Shown in pieces: positions 1 to 8,061 of a stretch of 64,000 bases of DNA. Under the pieces are notes generated by a model. The model saw nothing but the letters and a program-made list of their open reading frames with translations, searched no databases and was not told the DNA's origin. The stretch covers positions 1,612,001 through 1,676,000 of the forward strand of contig NZ_JAGINT010000002.1 in assembly GCF_017876295.1 (NCBI RefSeq), read 5' to 3'. How positions within the stretch are numbered: position 1 is the first letter of the stretch; each line of letters starts with the position of its first letter. Source of the DNA: Kribbella aluminosa. GTDB taxonomy: Bacteria > Actinomycetota > Actinomycetes > Propionibacteriales > Kribbellaceae. Both the position numbers and the translations under genes were made by a program.

Positions 1-1
1 C

Positions 2-550
2 AGTCCTTGGCAGAGCTGGGACAGCGTGTACGCCGCGAACGTGTGGCCGACCCAGGTGGTGCTCGACGCCGCGGCCGCACACGGCGTACCGAAGATCGTG
101 CTCGCCAGTTCGCTGCATGCGTCGGGGGAGCACAACCGGCCGCGGTACTGGCCGGTCGATCCACGGCTCGACCCGCGTCCCTGCTGTCCGTACGGGCTGG
201 GCAAAGCGGTGCTGGAGGCGCTCGGCCGGACGCATGCCGGTCGCACCGGCGGCTCGGTCACCTGCCTGCGGCTCGGCCTGACCGGCTGGCCGCTGACTGA
301 ACGCCGCTACCTCGGGCAGTGGCTCTCCGACGACGACGCAGGCCGCCTGACGCTCGCAGCGCTCCAGGCCCGCGAGCGGTTCGGCGTGCACTTCGGCGTT
401 TCCGCGAACACCCGCAACCACTGGGACATCACGTCCGCCCGGCACGAGCTGGGCTACCGGCCCGAGGACGACAGCGAGGCCCTTGCAGAGCGGGCAGGCC
501 CGGCGTCGGGCCCCGTCTGCCGGCTGTTCGACCCCCAGACTTCCGAATGA
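2..550 (+). CDS. NAD-dependent epimerase/dehydratase, 3' part
   Basis: C-terminal part of a short-chain (extended SDR) sugar epimerase/dehydrogenase; the reading frame is open to the left window edge, so the Rossmann nucleotide-binding start is missing. Visible family features are the N-V-x-x-T-x-x-V-L-D-A-A helix, the strand ending in A-S-S, and the catalytic Y-x-x-x-K (YGLGK) about 38 residues later. The H-A-S-G-E-H segment and overall pattern resemble uronate dehydrogenase-like proteins, which oxidise sugar acids, but the substrate cannot be read from this fragment. It ends 10 bases before a sugar-binding lipoprotein gene and probably belongs to that carbohydrate operon. Confidence 0.75.
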   Translation, partial: SPWQSWDSVYAANVWPTQVVLDAAAAHGVPKIVLASSLHASGEHNRPRYWPVDPRLDPRPCCPYGLGKAVLEALGRTHAGRTGGSVTCLRLGLTGWPLTERRYLGQWLSDDDAGRLTLAALQARERFGVHFGVSANTRNHWDITSARHELGYRPEDDSEALAERAGPASGPVCRLFDPQTSE

Positions 551-560
551 GAGGTTGACC

Positions 561-1934
561 ATGACCACAACGACCCCGGGGCTGTCCCGCCGCAGGTTCC
601 TGGCCATCGGCGGAGCTGTTGCTGCTAGTACGGCGGGTGGCGCGCTCGCGGTGGGCTGCTCACCGGCGTCCTCGACGAACACGCCGGTGGCCACCGGCAG
701 CGGATCGTCCGCGAAGGGCGTCGTGACGGTGATGTCCCAGGCGGGAGAGTTCGGCCCGAAGGAGGCCAAGGCCGCGTCGCAGACGCTCGGCCTGACCGTG
801 AAGACGGTCGAGTACGACCTCACCAAGCTCACCGCGATGCTTGCCAGCGGCAACCCTCCGGACGTGGTCCGGGGCATGGGCGCGACCGACACGCCGTACC
901 TCGCGGCCCGGCAGGTGGCCGAGGACCTCGATCCGTACTTCGCGAAGAGCTCGCTGATCAAGGCCGACGACATCGACCCGGTGAACGACCTGTGGCGCTT
1001 CGACGGCCAGAAACAGGGCGCCGGCCCGCGGTACGGGTTCGCGAAGGACTATTCGCAGGACGCCATGCTCTGGTACAACTCCGCGCTGTTCGACGCTGCG
1101 AAGGTCGCGCACCCGAGCTCGGCCGAGCCCTTGCCGTTCGACGAACTGCTCGACCTGGGCCAGCGGCTGACCAAGCGCCAGGGCGCCAAGGTCAGCGTGT
1201 ACGGGCTGAACCCGAACGGCTTGAGCGTGTTCATCACGCTCTGCGGAATGACCGCCTCGGCCGGCGGGAAGGTGCTCGCCGACGACCTCGCCTCGGTCGA
1301 CCTCAGCAGCCCGGAGGCGTTGCGGGCGGTCACCTGGTATCTCGACTACGCCAAGGCCGGCATCGGCCCGACCGTGCTGAACCCGGATCCGAACGGCTGG
1401 GACGGCCCGACGTTCCAGGCCGGCCGGATGGCGATCGCCACCGACGGCTACTGGTTCGGCGGGCTGTTCGGCACCGACGCGAAGAACGCGAAACTCGCCC
1501 ATCTGCTGCCGGCGCCGCAGTTCGGCACCGGCCAGCGGATCAGCCCCTGCTACGGCGCCACCGGACTGTGGATGCCGAAGGCCGGGAAGAACAAGGACGC
1601 CGCCTGGGCGGTGATGGAGTGGTTCCTGGCGGGCGCACCGGCCAAGGCTCGCGCGGCGGGCGGCTGGGGCATCCCGCCGCTGAAGTCGCTGCAGAAGCTG
1701 ATGCCGCAGACCCAGCCGTTCCAGAAGGAGGCGTACCAGGTCCAGATGGCCGAGCAGAAGCACTTCTCGGTGATGTCGTTCACGCCGTTCGCGCGGCTGG
1801 ACGCGATCGACGGGATCATCGGCCGGGAGCTGCCGAAGGCAATCAAGGGGACGAGCTCGGCCGCCCAGTTCGCGGACGCCGTGACGAAGCAGGTCAACGA
1901 GCAGCTCGCCGATGGAAAGAAGCGGTTGCGGTGA
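561..1934 (+). CDS. Sugar ABC transporter substrate-binding lipoprotein
   Basis: Extracellular solute-binding protein (family 1, MalE/UgpB-like, 457 aa) that captures a saccharide for the two permeases encoded next. The N-terminus carries a twin-arginine signal (SRRRFL, residues 9-14) and a lipobox with Cys33 (AVGC), so export by Tat and lipid anchoring are expected. I chose the ATG at 561 because GAGG lies 7-10 bases upstream and the signal peptide starts there; a longer frame upstream overlaps the previous gene without signal character. The stop overlaps the next GTG start by 4 bases (GTGA). The GH16 glucanase at the end of the same operon suggests a beta-glucan-derived oligosaccharide as ligand, which is inference. 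Confidence 0.9.
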   Translation: MTTTTPGLSRRRFLAIGGAVAASTAGGALAVGCSPASSTNTPVATGSGSSAKGVVTVMSQAGEFGPKEAKAASQTLGLTVKTVEYDLTKLTAMLASGNPPDVVRGMGATDTPYLAARQVAEDLDPYFAKSSLIKADDIDPVNDLWRFDGQKQGAGPRYGFAKDYSQDAMLWYNSALFDAAKVAHPSSAEPLPFDELLDLGQRLTKRQGAKVSVYGLNPNGLSVFITLCGMTASAGGKVLADDLASVDLSSPEALRAVTWYLDYAKAGIGPTVLNPDPNGWDGPTFQAGRMAIATDGYWFGGLFGTDAKNAKLAHLLPAPQFGTGQRISPCYGATGLWMPKAGKNKDAAWAVMEWFLAGAPAKARAAGGWGIPPLKSLQKLMPQTQPFQKEAYQVQMAEQKHFSVMSFTPFARLDAIDGIIGRELPKAIKGTSSAAQFADAVTKQVNEQLADGKKRLR

Positions 1935-2914
1935 CCTCCACGCCGACCGACGTACGACGGAGCCCTGCGCCGACCCTGGTGACGTCGCGGGAACGCCGGA
2001 AGAAGAAGCCGCCCAGCCTGAAGCGGGCGCGCACCTTCTACCTGTTCGTCGCGCCGTGGGTGCTGGGGTTCGTCGGGCTGACCGTGTTCCCGCTCGGCTA
2101 CGCCTTCTGGCTCAGCCTGACCGACTCTGACGGGTTGTCGCCGCGGACGCACTTCGTCGGCTTCGACAACTACCTCGAGGTCTTCCGCGATCCGCTGACA
2201 CTCAGCTCACTCGGCCGTACCGGGCTGTTCGCACTGATCACGGTGCCGCTGTCGATCCTGGCCGGGCTGCTGCTCGCGGTGATGCTCAACCAGCCGATCA
2301 GGGGGCGAGGTCTGCTCCGCGGGCTGATCTACCTGCCGGCAGTGGTGCCGCCGGTGGGTGCCGCGCTGACGTTCCGGCTGATCTTCGACCGGGACGCCGG
2401 CGCCGCGAACGGCATCCTCAGCGGCCTCGGCTCGAACCCGATCACCTGGCTGGTCGATCCGAACGTCCGCTATGTGCTGTATGCGCTGGTTTTGTGGGGC
2501 TGCGGCGGATCGATGATCATCTCGCTCGCGGGCCTGCAGGACATCCCGAAGGAGCTGCAGGAGGCCGCGCTCGTCGACGGCGCGTCGTACTGGCAGTCGT
2601 TCACGCGGATCACCGTGCCGTTGCTGTCGCCGGTGATCCTGTTCCAGGTGATCACCGGGATCATCGGATCACTGCAGTCGTTCGCGCCGCTGCTGCTCTC
2701 GTCCGGCACGTTGAGTGGCGCGGGGACGGTGCCGCAGGGCAACTACCTCTACATGATCCACGTGTTCGCGCAGTACTTCAGCGCCGCCCGGTTCGGGTAC
2801 GCCTCGGCAATGCTGTGGCTGCTGTTCGGCGTGATTCTGCTGGTCACGCTGGTGATCCTGAAGGTCAGTGCGCGCACGGTCTTCTACACCGTCGAGCCGG
2901 AGGGCCGCCGATGA
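1931..2914 (+). CDS. Sugar ABC transporter permease (MalF/UgpA type)
   Basis: Inner-membrane permease of a carbohydrate importer, 327 aa. About 45 residues of basic cytoplasmic N-terminus are followed by six hydrophobic segments. The binding-protein-dependent transport motif (EAA loop) is clear: EAALVDGASYWQSF followed by R-I-T-V-P-L-L-S-P, the contact site for the ATPase. GTG start overlaps the upstream stop (GTGA), and its own stop overlaps the next ATG (ATGA), so the three transporter genes are translationally coupled. No ATPase is encoded in this operon; the MsiK-like protein at 20608-21684 is a likely partner. Confidence 0.92.
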   Translation: MTSTPTDVRRSPAPTLVTSRERRKKKPPSLKRARTFYLFVAPWVLGFVGLTVFPLGYAFWLSLTDSDGLSPRTHFVGFDNYLEVFRDPLTLSSLGRTGLFALITVPLSILAGLLLAVMLNQPIRGRGLLRGLIYLPAVVPPVGAALTFRLIFDRDAGAANGILSGLGSNPITWLVDPNVRYVLYALVLWGCGGSMIISLAGLQDIPKELQEAALVDGASYWQSFTRITVPLLSPVILFQVITGIIGSLQSFAPLLLSSGTLSGAGTVPQGNYLYMIHVFAQYFSAARFGYASAMLWLLFGVILLVTLVILKVSARTVFYTVEPEGRR

Positions 2915-3732
2915 ACCGCTCCTACCGCTGGGCTCTGTACGTCGTCCTGCTGGCCGTCGTCCTGGTGATGCTGAGCCCGATCGTGTGGCTGGTGTCGACG
3001 TCGCTGAAGTCACCGGCCGAGATGGCGTCGTTCCCGCCGACCTGGTGGCCGGCGCACCCGCGCCTCGCGAACTACAGCGAGGCCGTCAGCAAGGTCAACT
3101 TCGTCGGCGCCGCCCAGAACTCGCTGGCCATCGCACTGATCAGTACGACGCTGACCACGCTGAGCTCGGCGTGGGTCGGGTTCGGGTTCGCCCGGCTGAC
3201 GGCGCCCGGGAAGAAGCAGCTGTTCGTGATCCTGCTCGCCACGATGATGCTGCCGGGGATCGTGACGCTGGTCCCGACGTACCTGATCTTCGCCAAGCTC
3301 CACATGGTGAACACCTACTGGCCGTGGGTGGCGTGGGGGCTGGGCGGCAGCGCGTTCCTGATCTTCCTGTTCCGGCAGTTCTTCGCCGGGATCCCGCGGG
3401 AGCTGGAGGAAGCGGCGATCATCGACGGCTGTGGGTACATCCGGATCTTCTGGCGGATCTTCCTGCCGCAGTCCTGGCCGGTGATCGCGGCGAGCGTGAT
3501 CCTGTCGTTCACCCACGCGTGGGGCGACTTCGTCGGCCCGGCGATGTTCCTCAGCCAGGACAGCACGACCCTCGCGGTCGCGATGGCCTCCGGTTACGTC
3601 AACAGCCAGGGTTTGCCGTTGAACAACCTGGTAGCCGCCGGCGCCGTCCTCTACGTCCTCCCCGTCCTTCTCCTCTTCCTCTTCATGCAACGCCGCTTCG
3701 TCAGCGGCTTCACCACCTCCGGGATCAAATGA
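2911..3732 (+). CDS. Sugar ABC transporter permease (MalG/UgpE type)
   Basis: Second permease of the importer, 273 aa, six predicted membrane spans. The EAA loop reads E-E-A-A-I-I-D-G-C-G-Y followed by R-I-F-L-P in the C-terminal half, and the N-terminus has the usual single span followed by S-L-K-S-P. It forms a heterodimeric channel with the preceding gene product. ATG overlaps the previous stop; its stop overlaps the glucanase start, again by ATGA, which places transporter and enzyme in one transcript. Confidence 0.92.
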   Translation: MNRSYRWALYVVLLAVVLVMLSPIVWLVSTSLKSPAEMASFPPTWWPAHPRLANYSEAVSKVNFVGAAQNSLAIALISTTLTTLSSAWVGFGFARLTAPGKKQLFVILLATMMLPGIVTLVPTYLIFAKLHMVNTYWPWVAWGLGGSAFLIFLFRQFFAGIPRELEEAAIIDGCGYIRIFWRIFLPQSWPVIAASVILSFTHAWGDFVGPAMFLSQDSTTLAVAMASGYVNSQGLPLNNLVAAGAVLYVLPVLLLFLFMQRRFVSGFTTSGIK

Positions 3733-4571
3733 TGAAGCTTCAGTTCGGAATAGCAGCGCTGCTCGTGGCAGCGAGTCTCACCGGCACCGCGCAGGCGGCG
3801 GACAGACACTTGCCGCGGGCGAGCGAAACCACCTGCACCGCCGGTGGGCAGCAACGGCCCGCAGGGATGCGGCTCACCTGGCACGACGAATTCGGTGGTC
3901 AGGCGCTGGACCGGCGGTTTTGGAGCACGGTGATGGACTTCCCGGGGCGCGCGGGTGGGCACTACCACAACACCTCGTACGGGAGTTACGCCGTCGACGA
4001 CAACGTGGTGCTGTCGCGCGGCAAGTTGCGGCTGGTGACCGACAACAAGCCTGTGACGGGGACGGATCCGGTGGGGACGTACCAGTACACAGAAGGATTC
4101 ATCTCCTCGCACGACAAGTTCTTCCAGACGTACGGGTACTGGGAGATTTGCGCGAAGTTCCCTGCCGGCAAGGGTTTGTGGCCGGCGTTCTGGCTGATCC
4201 CGCAGGATCGCAGCTGGCCGCCGGAGATCGACGTTGCCGAGTGGTTCGGTTCGATCGAGAGCATGCACAGCGGGCTGGCGTCGGGCACTTGGCCGGACGT
4301 CCGCTGGGACAGCCACTGGGCGACCGGCCTCGCACCGACGACCGGCTGGCACCGCTACGGCCTCCGGTGGCAACCGGGCCACATCACCTTCACGGTCGAC
4401 GGCGTACCGACGTCTACCATCACAGGCGACCAGGTGCCGGACAAGCCGATGTACGTCGTCCTGAACAGCGGCACCTGGGCGAACGCCGACCGGGGCGGAC
4501 CACCCGACGCGACCACCCGGTTTCCGAACTCGTTCGACGTCGACTACGTCCGCGTGTACAGCGCGAAATAG
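3729..4571 (+). CDS. Secreted glycoside hydrolase family 16 (beta-glucanase)
   Basis: Extracellular endo-beta-glucanase-like enzyme of 280 aa. A Sec signal peptide (hydrophobic run then T-A-Q-A-A) precedes a jelly-roll domain. The GH16 catalytic signature E-x-D-x-x-E is present as EIDVAE: Glu166 is the predicted nucleophile, Asp168 the helper and Glu171 the acid/base. Trp-rich substrate-cleft segments (PAGKGLWPAFWL) also fit. Substrate (laminarin, lichenan, agar-like) cannot be decided from the motif. Two adjacent ATGs (3729 and 3732) are possible; the first overlaps the permease stop. It probably releases the oligosaccharides imported by the upstream transporter. Confidence 0.9.
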   Translation: MMKLQFGIAALLVAASLTGTAQAADRHLPRASETTCTAGGQQRPAGMRLTWHDEFGGQALDRRFWSTVMDFPGRAGGHYHNTSYGSYAVDDNVVLSRGKLRLVTDNKPVTGTDPVGTYQYTEGFISSHDKFFQTYGYWEICAKFPAGKGLWPAFWLIPQDRSWPPEIDVAEWFGSIESMHSGLASGTWPDVRWDSHWATGLAPTTGWHRYGLRWQPGHITFTVDGVPTSTITGDQVPDKPMYVVLNSGTWANADRGGPPDATTRFPNSFDVDYVRVYSAK

Positions 4572-4679
4572 GGCGGAATTCGCCTGTGGACAACCCCGAT
4601 CCGCCTCCGAATGCCCGTACCTTCTCTGCCGACCGACAAGGAAGGCGGGTGTCAGACAAATATGTACTATTCTCAAGCC

Positions 4680-4952
4680 ATGGCTGAAGTTCCGATCCGG
4701 ATGTTGAACCAGGAGACGGCCCGGGTGCTGGCCCGGGTCAAGCAGGGCGAGGAGATCGACATCACCGAGCGCGGCGTCGTCGTCGCTCGCCTGATCCCCA
4801 CTGAGCCGGCGCCAACGGCCTGGCTGCTCGCGACGGGCAGTTTCCGGCCGGCTCGCCTGACGAGATCCTTCTCGCGACCGAAGGGAGAGGTTCGGACTGA
4901 TCACGAGGCTGGTGCGCTCCTGGAGCAGATGCGGGACGAGGAGCGCTACTGA
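4680..4952 (+). CDS. Phd/YefM-type antitoxin (VapB-like)
   Basis: Small (90 aa) antitoxin of a type II toxin-antitoxin pair. Residues 1-45 have the Phd/YefM pattern: I-R-M-L-N-Q-E-T-A-R-V-L-A-R-V, then G-E-E-I-D-I-T-E-R-G and V-V-A-R-L-I-P, forming the DNA-binding dimerisation fold. The C-terminal half is long, with an acidic tail (E-Q-M-R-D-E-E-R-Y) that should wrap the toxin. An A/T-rich block TATGTACTAT (4661-4670) lies just upstream and may be both -10 element and autoregulatory site. Its stop shares one base with the toxin ATG (TGATG), the usual coupling. Confidence 0.85.
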   Translation: MAEVPIRMLNQETARVLARVKQGEEIDITERGVVVARLIPTEPAPTAWLLATGSFRPARLTRSFSRPKGEVRTDHEAGALLEQMRDEERY

Positions 4953-5353
4953 TGATCTATCTGGACACCGCGGCACTGGTGAAGCTCGTCCGACGGGAGG
5001 CGGCGTCGGACGAGCTCGTCGATTGGCTCAACGGACAAGTTGATCCGATCTTCGTCTCGTCGGCCTTGGTGGAAGTGGAGCTGCCGCGCGCTCTGCGACG
5101 GTCGGAGCCTGCCCTGCTCACGGCCGCGCCGGCAGTCTTGGCGCACGTGTCGGTTTACGACGTCGACGAAACGGTGCGCAGTACGGCGGCCGCCTATGAC
5201 GACCCGTGGATCCGCTCGCTGGACGGGATCCACCTCGCTACAGCGGACGCCGTACTGGGCGATGATCTGACCGCGTTCGTCACCTACGACCGTCGGCTCC
5301 TGGCCACCGCCAAGGCGATCGGGCTCCCCGTGGTGAGCCCTGGGATGGCGTGA
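4952..5353 (+). CDS. PIN-domain toxin (VapC family)
   Basis: Predicted Mg-dependent ribonuclease toxin, 133 aa, a complete single PIN domain. The acidic metal-binding residues are visible: Asp5 (M-I-Y-L-D), the glutamate of S-A-L-V-E-V-E, the aspartate of L-D-G-I-H-L-A-T-A, and the aspartate of T-Y-D-R-R-L. VapC enzymes cut tRNA or rRNA and arrest growth when the antitoxin is lost. It is co-translated with the antitoxin. Target RNA is not predictable from sequence. Confidence 0.88.
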   Translation: MIYLDTAALVKLVRREAASDELVDWLNGQVDPIFVSSALVEVELPRALRRSEPALLTAAPAVLAHVSVYDVDETVRSTAAAYDDPWIRSLDGIHLATADAVLGDDLTAFVTYDRRLLATAKAIGLPVVSPGMA

Positions 5354-5570
5354 TCCACAGCGCCGTCAGGCGGCCTTGGCCGAGCCGTCGGCGAAGGCGG
5401 CGACAGCGGGTGTGGTCGTGAACGCGGGAGGGCAGTTGCTCGTCCCTCGGGGCGTCCTCGGCGTGCCTCGCGAGGCTGTCCACGATCAGCTGCTCCCATG
5501 GGTCCACCAGCGCCTCCCACTGTCAGCACGCCAGTGGGGGCCTGGATGTTGCAGCAACTCAGTCAGGTGA
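5354..5570. other. Intergenic, no supported gene
   Basis: Between the toxin stop and the end of the DUF4032 gene. Short open frames exist on both strands, but none has a recognisable domain, a convincing start or a partner. One minus-strand frame (about 5284-5529) has moderate codon bias and could be debris. I see no strong terminator hairpin here. Confidence 0.4.
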
Positions 5571-6797
5571 TCAGTCAGCTTCTGGCAGCGGTTCGGTCGG
5601 AAGGGCCAGCTTCTCGTCGGGCTTGGCCGCGAGTACGTCGTTCACGTACGAGCGGGCCGCCTCCATCGTGTCGATCTCGTGACCCGCCTGCTCGGACAGG
5701 AACCAGCGGTGTTCGAGCACCTCGTGGAAGATCTCAGCGGGCTCGAGTTTGCGGCTGAGGTTCCGCGGTACCGACCGGACGACGGGCTCGAAGACCTCGG
5801 TCAGCCACTGGTGCGCGACGATCTCCTCGTCCTCGTTCTGCTGGTCGGTCGCGGCGGCGAACGAGTCCAGGTCGTTGAGCAGCCGCCGGGCCTGGTTCTC
5901 CTCGACGTCCAGGCCGGTGAGCCGCAGCAGCCGCCGCGAGTGGTGGCCGGCGTCCACGACCTTCGGCTGGATCCGGACCTGGCTGCCGTCCCAGTCGGTG
6001 ATGATGTCGATCTCGGCGACGTCGAACCCGAGCTCGTTCAGCCGCCGGATCCGGGAGTCCAACCGGTGCATCTCGTCGTTCGCGAACTCCTCCGGAGCGG
6101 TCAGCTCCGCCCACAGCGCCTCGTACCGCTTCTGGATCGACTCGACCGTCTCCTGCGGGTCGATCGACTCGTCGAGCAGCCCGCCCTCCTGCAGGTCGAG
6201 GAGCTCGCCGAATAGGTTGATCTCCGCCGTGTAGAGGTCGTGCGCGCGTTGTCCGTCGGAGATGTCCTGGTGCAACTCACCGGTCTCGGCGTCCACGAGG
6301 TACGCCGCGAACGCGCCGGCGTCGCGGCGGAACAGCGTGTTGGACAGCGAGCAGTCGCCCCAGAAGAAGCCGAGCAGATGCAGCCGCACGATCAGCGCGA
6401 CCAGTGCGTCGATCAGCCGGTTGACGGTGTCCGGGCGCAGCGTGCTGGAGAACAGCGCGCGGTACGGCAGCGAGAACTGCAGGTGCCGGGTGATCAGGAT
6501 CGAGTCGATCGGCTCGCCGTTGCGGTCCATCCGGTCGGTGATCACGCCGACCGGTTCGACGGACGGCGCCTCCAGGCGTTCGAGGTCGCGGAGCAGCCGG
6601 TACTCGTGCATCGCCAGGTGCTCGAGGACCTCCTTGATCGCGTACACGGTGCCGTTGACGCGGACGAACCTGACCACGTGCCGCGAGATACCTCGCGGCA
6701 GCGCGACCAGTTGGTCTTCGGGCCAGTCCTCCAGCGGGATATCCCACGGGAGCGACAGCAGACCGGTGTCCGGGCGGGTGGCGACGAATCGAGGCAC
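5571..6797 (-). CDS. DUF4032 protein with kinase-like domain
   Basis: About 408 aa. The N-terminal two thirds look like a lipopolysaccharide-kinase/RIO-like fold: a conserved lysine in V-Y-A-I-K-E-V, the catalytic-loop-like L-G-F-F-W-G-D-C-S-L-S-N-T-L-F, and the metal-binding-like L-V-D-A-E-T-G-E. The C-terminal part matches the actinobacterial DUF4032 family. Biochemical role is unknown; a phosphotransferase is plausible from the loop residues. I chose the GTG at 6797 (VPRFVATRPDTG); the open frame extends further upstream, but only as antisense to the repressor gene. It is divergent from that LacI repressor and ends next to the toxin gene. Confidence 0.8.
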   Translation of the reverse strand: MPRFVATRPDTGLLSLPWDIPLEDWPEDQLVALPRGISRHVVRFVRVNGTVYAIKEVLEHLAMHEYRLLRDLERLEAPSVEPVGVITDRMDRNGEPIDSILITRHLQFSLPYRALFSSTLRPDTVNRLIDALVALIVRLHLLGFFWGDCSLSNTLFRRDAGAFAAYLVDAETGELHQDISDGQRAHDLYTAEINLFGELLDLQEGGLLDESIDPQETVESIQKRYEALWAELTAPEEFANDEMHRLDSRIRRLNELGFDVAEIDIITDWDGSQVRIQPKVVDAGHHSRRLLRLTGLDVEENQARRLLNDLDSFAAATDQQNEDEEIVAHQWLTEVFEPVVRSVPRNLSRKLEPAEIFHEVLEHRWFLSEQAGHEIDTMEAARSYVNDVLAAKPDEKLALPTEPLPEAD

Positions 6798-6860
6798 GAG
6801 TACCAGTCTGGCAGCAAGCTGACCTCGCAGGGAGCCGATCCGGCCTGCGAAACGGTGCCC

Positions 6861-6905
6861 GCAAGCTCTTGCAAGAATTTGCGTGAACTGGCGTAGAGTT
6901 TGCAC
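6861..6905 (+). promoter_or_regulatory. Operator-like repeats before LacI repressor 1
   Basis: The sequence steps in 10-base units: GCAAGCTCTT, GCAAGAATTT, GCGTGAACTG, GCGTAGAGTT, TGCACC. The first part contains the dyad core TCTTGCAAGA (6867-6876). Nearly the same string occurs before the second LacI gene at 21851. The site lies 30-45 bases before the start codon and between divergent genes, so autoregulation (and possibly control of the DUF4032 gene) is likely. Confidence 0.6.
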
Positions 6906-6906
6906 C

Positions 6907-7899
6907 ATGACTCGACGACTTGCAGAGGTGGCCAAGAAGGTCGGCGTCAGTGAGGCGACCGTGAGCCGTGTCCTGAACGGGAAGCCCGGCGTCTCCGATG
7001 CCACCCGGGAGGCGGTGCTCACCGCGCTGGACGTGCTCGGGTACGAGCGGCCGACCCAGCTCCGCGGCGACCGGGCGCGGTTGGTCGGCCTGGTGCTGCC
7101 GGAGTTGCAGAACCCGATCTTCCCGGCGTTCGCCGAGGTCGTCGGCGGCGCGCTCGCGCAGCAAGGTTTCACCTCCTTGCTCTGCACCCGGACGCTCGGC
7201 GGTGTGTCCGAGGCGGACTACGTGGACCTGCTTCTGCAGCAGCAGGTCTCCGGTGTGGTGTTCGCCGGCGGGTTCTACGCGCAGGCCGACGCGCCGCACC
7301 AGCACTACAAGCTGATCCAGGAGCGGAAGCTGCCCGCCGTACTGGTGAACGCGGCGGTCGACCACCTCGGCTTCCCGCAGGTCTCGTCGGACGACCATGT
7401 CGCCGCGGAGATGGCGATCGGCCACCTGCGGGCGCTCGGGCACCGGCGGATCGGCATGGTGCTCGGGCCGCGTGACCACATCCCTTCGCGGCGGAAACTG
7501 GACGCGTTCCTGGCCGCGGAGGAGGCGGATCCGGAGCTCGTCGAGCACAGCATGTTCTCGCTCGAGGGCGGGCACGCGGCGGCCACCAAGCTCGTGAACG
7601 CAGGCGTCACCGGCATCGTCTGCGCCAGCGACATCCTCGCGCTCGGCGCGATCCGCGCGGTCCGCCGGGCCGGGCTGAGTGTCCCGGACGAGGTCTCGGT
7701 GATCGGGTACGACGACTCCGCGATGATGAACTGCACCGACCCGCCGCTGACCACCGTCCGGCAGCCGATCGACGCGATGGGCCGGGCCGCCGTGGACATG
7801 CTGGTCGCGCTGATCGAGCGCGCCGCCGTACCGGCCGACGAACTGCTCTTCGAGCCCGAGCTCGTCGTCCGCGCCTCCACAGCGCGAGCCCGAATCTAG
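6907..7899 (+). CDS. LacI-family repressor (MalR-like), copy 1
   Basis: 330 aa. N-terminal HTH of LacI type: L-A-E-V-A-K-K-V-G-V-S-E-A-T-V-S-R-V-L-N-G-K-P-G, including the hinge helix, then a periplasmic-binding-like sensor domain (G-L-V-L-P-E-L-Q-N-P-I-F to the E-P-E-L-V-V-R-x-S end). It sits directly upstream of a maltose-type ABC importer and an alpha-glucosidase, so repression of alpha-glucoside uptake is the natural role; the inducer is unknown. A paralog with the same recognition helix (SEATVSRVLNGKPG) is encoded at 21908-22927. A strong hairpin terminator follows, so the transporter must have its own promoter. Confidence 0.88.
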   Translation: MTRRLAEVAKKVGVSEATVSRVLNGKPGVSDATREAVLTALDVLGYERPTQLRGDRARLVGLVLPELQNPIFPAFAEVVGGALAQQGFTSLLCTRTLGGVSEADYVDLLLQQQVSGVVFAGGFYAQADAPHQHYKLIQERKLPAVLVNAAVDHLGFPQVSSDDHVAAEMAIGHLRALGHRRIGMVLGPRDHIPSRRKLDAFLAAEEADPELVEHSMFSLEGGHAAATKLVNAGVTGIVCASDILALGAIRAVRRAGLSVPDEVSVIGYDDSAMMNCTDPPLTTVRQPIDAMGRAAVDMLVALIERAAVPADELLFEPELVVRASTARARI

Positions 7900-7911
7900 G
7901 CACCCCCGAGC

Positions 7912-7938
7912 AGCCGCCGACCGGTGCGGTCGGCGGCT
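7912..7938 (+). terminator. Hairpin terminator after LacI repressor 1
   Basis: Perfect 12-bp stem AGCCGCCGACCG / CGGTCGGCGGCT with a GTG loop, 12 bases after the repressor stop, followed by GTCGTTTG. A short T run only, as usual in high-GC actinobacteria. Confidence 0.8.
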
Positions 7939-7943
7939 GTCGT

Positions 7944-7960
7944 TTGCCTGCAGCAGGCAA
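7944..7960 (+). promoter_or_regulatory. Palindrome upstream of sugar transporter operon
   Basis: TTGCCTG-CAG-CAGGCAA is a perfect 7+7 inverted repeat about 100 bases before the binding-protein gene. It could be the operator for the flanking LacI protein or another regulator; it shares only the TTGC edge with the 6861 site. Confidence 0.4.
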
Positions 7961-8061
7961 TCTCCCATGAGAAGTCACGTTTTTGCAATGTCAGATCGAA
8001 GTATTGCGTTCGTGAGTTCAGTTCCCTACGGTGTCGGCACGAGTCGAGGGAGAGGGTGGAA

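Noticed and set aside
6797..7187. N-terminal extension of the DUF4032 protein to 7187
   Set aside because: The extension is antisense to the LacI gene and would include its operator; family members start near the GTG at 6797.
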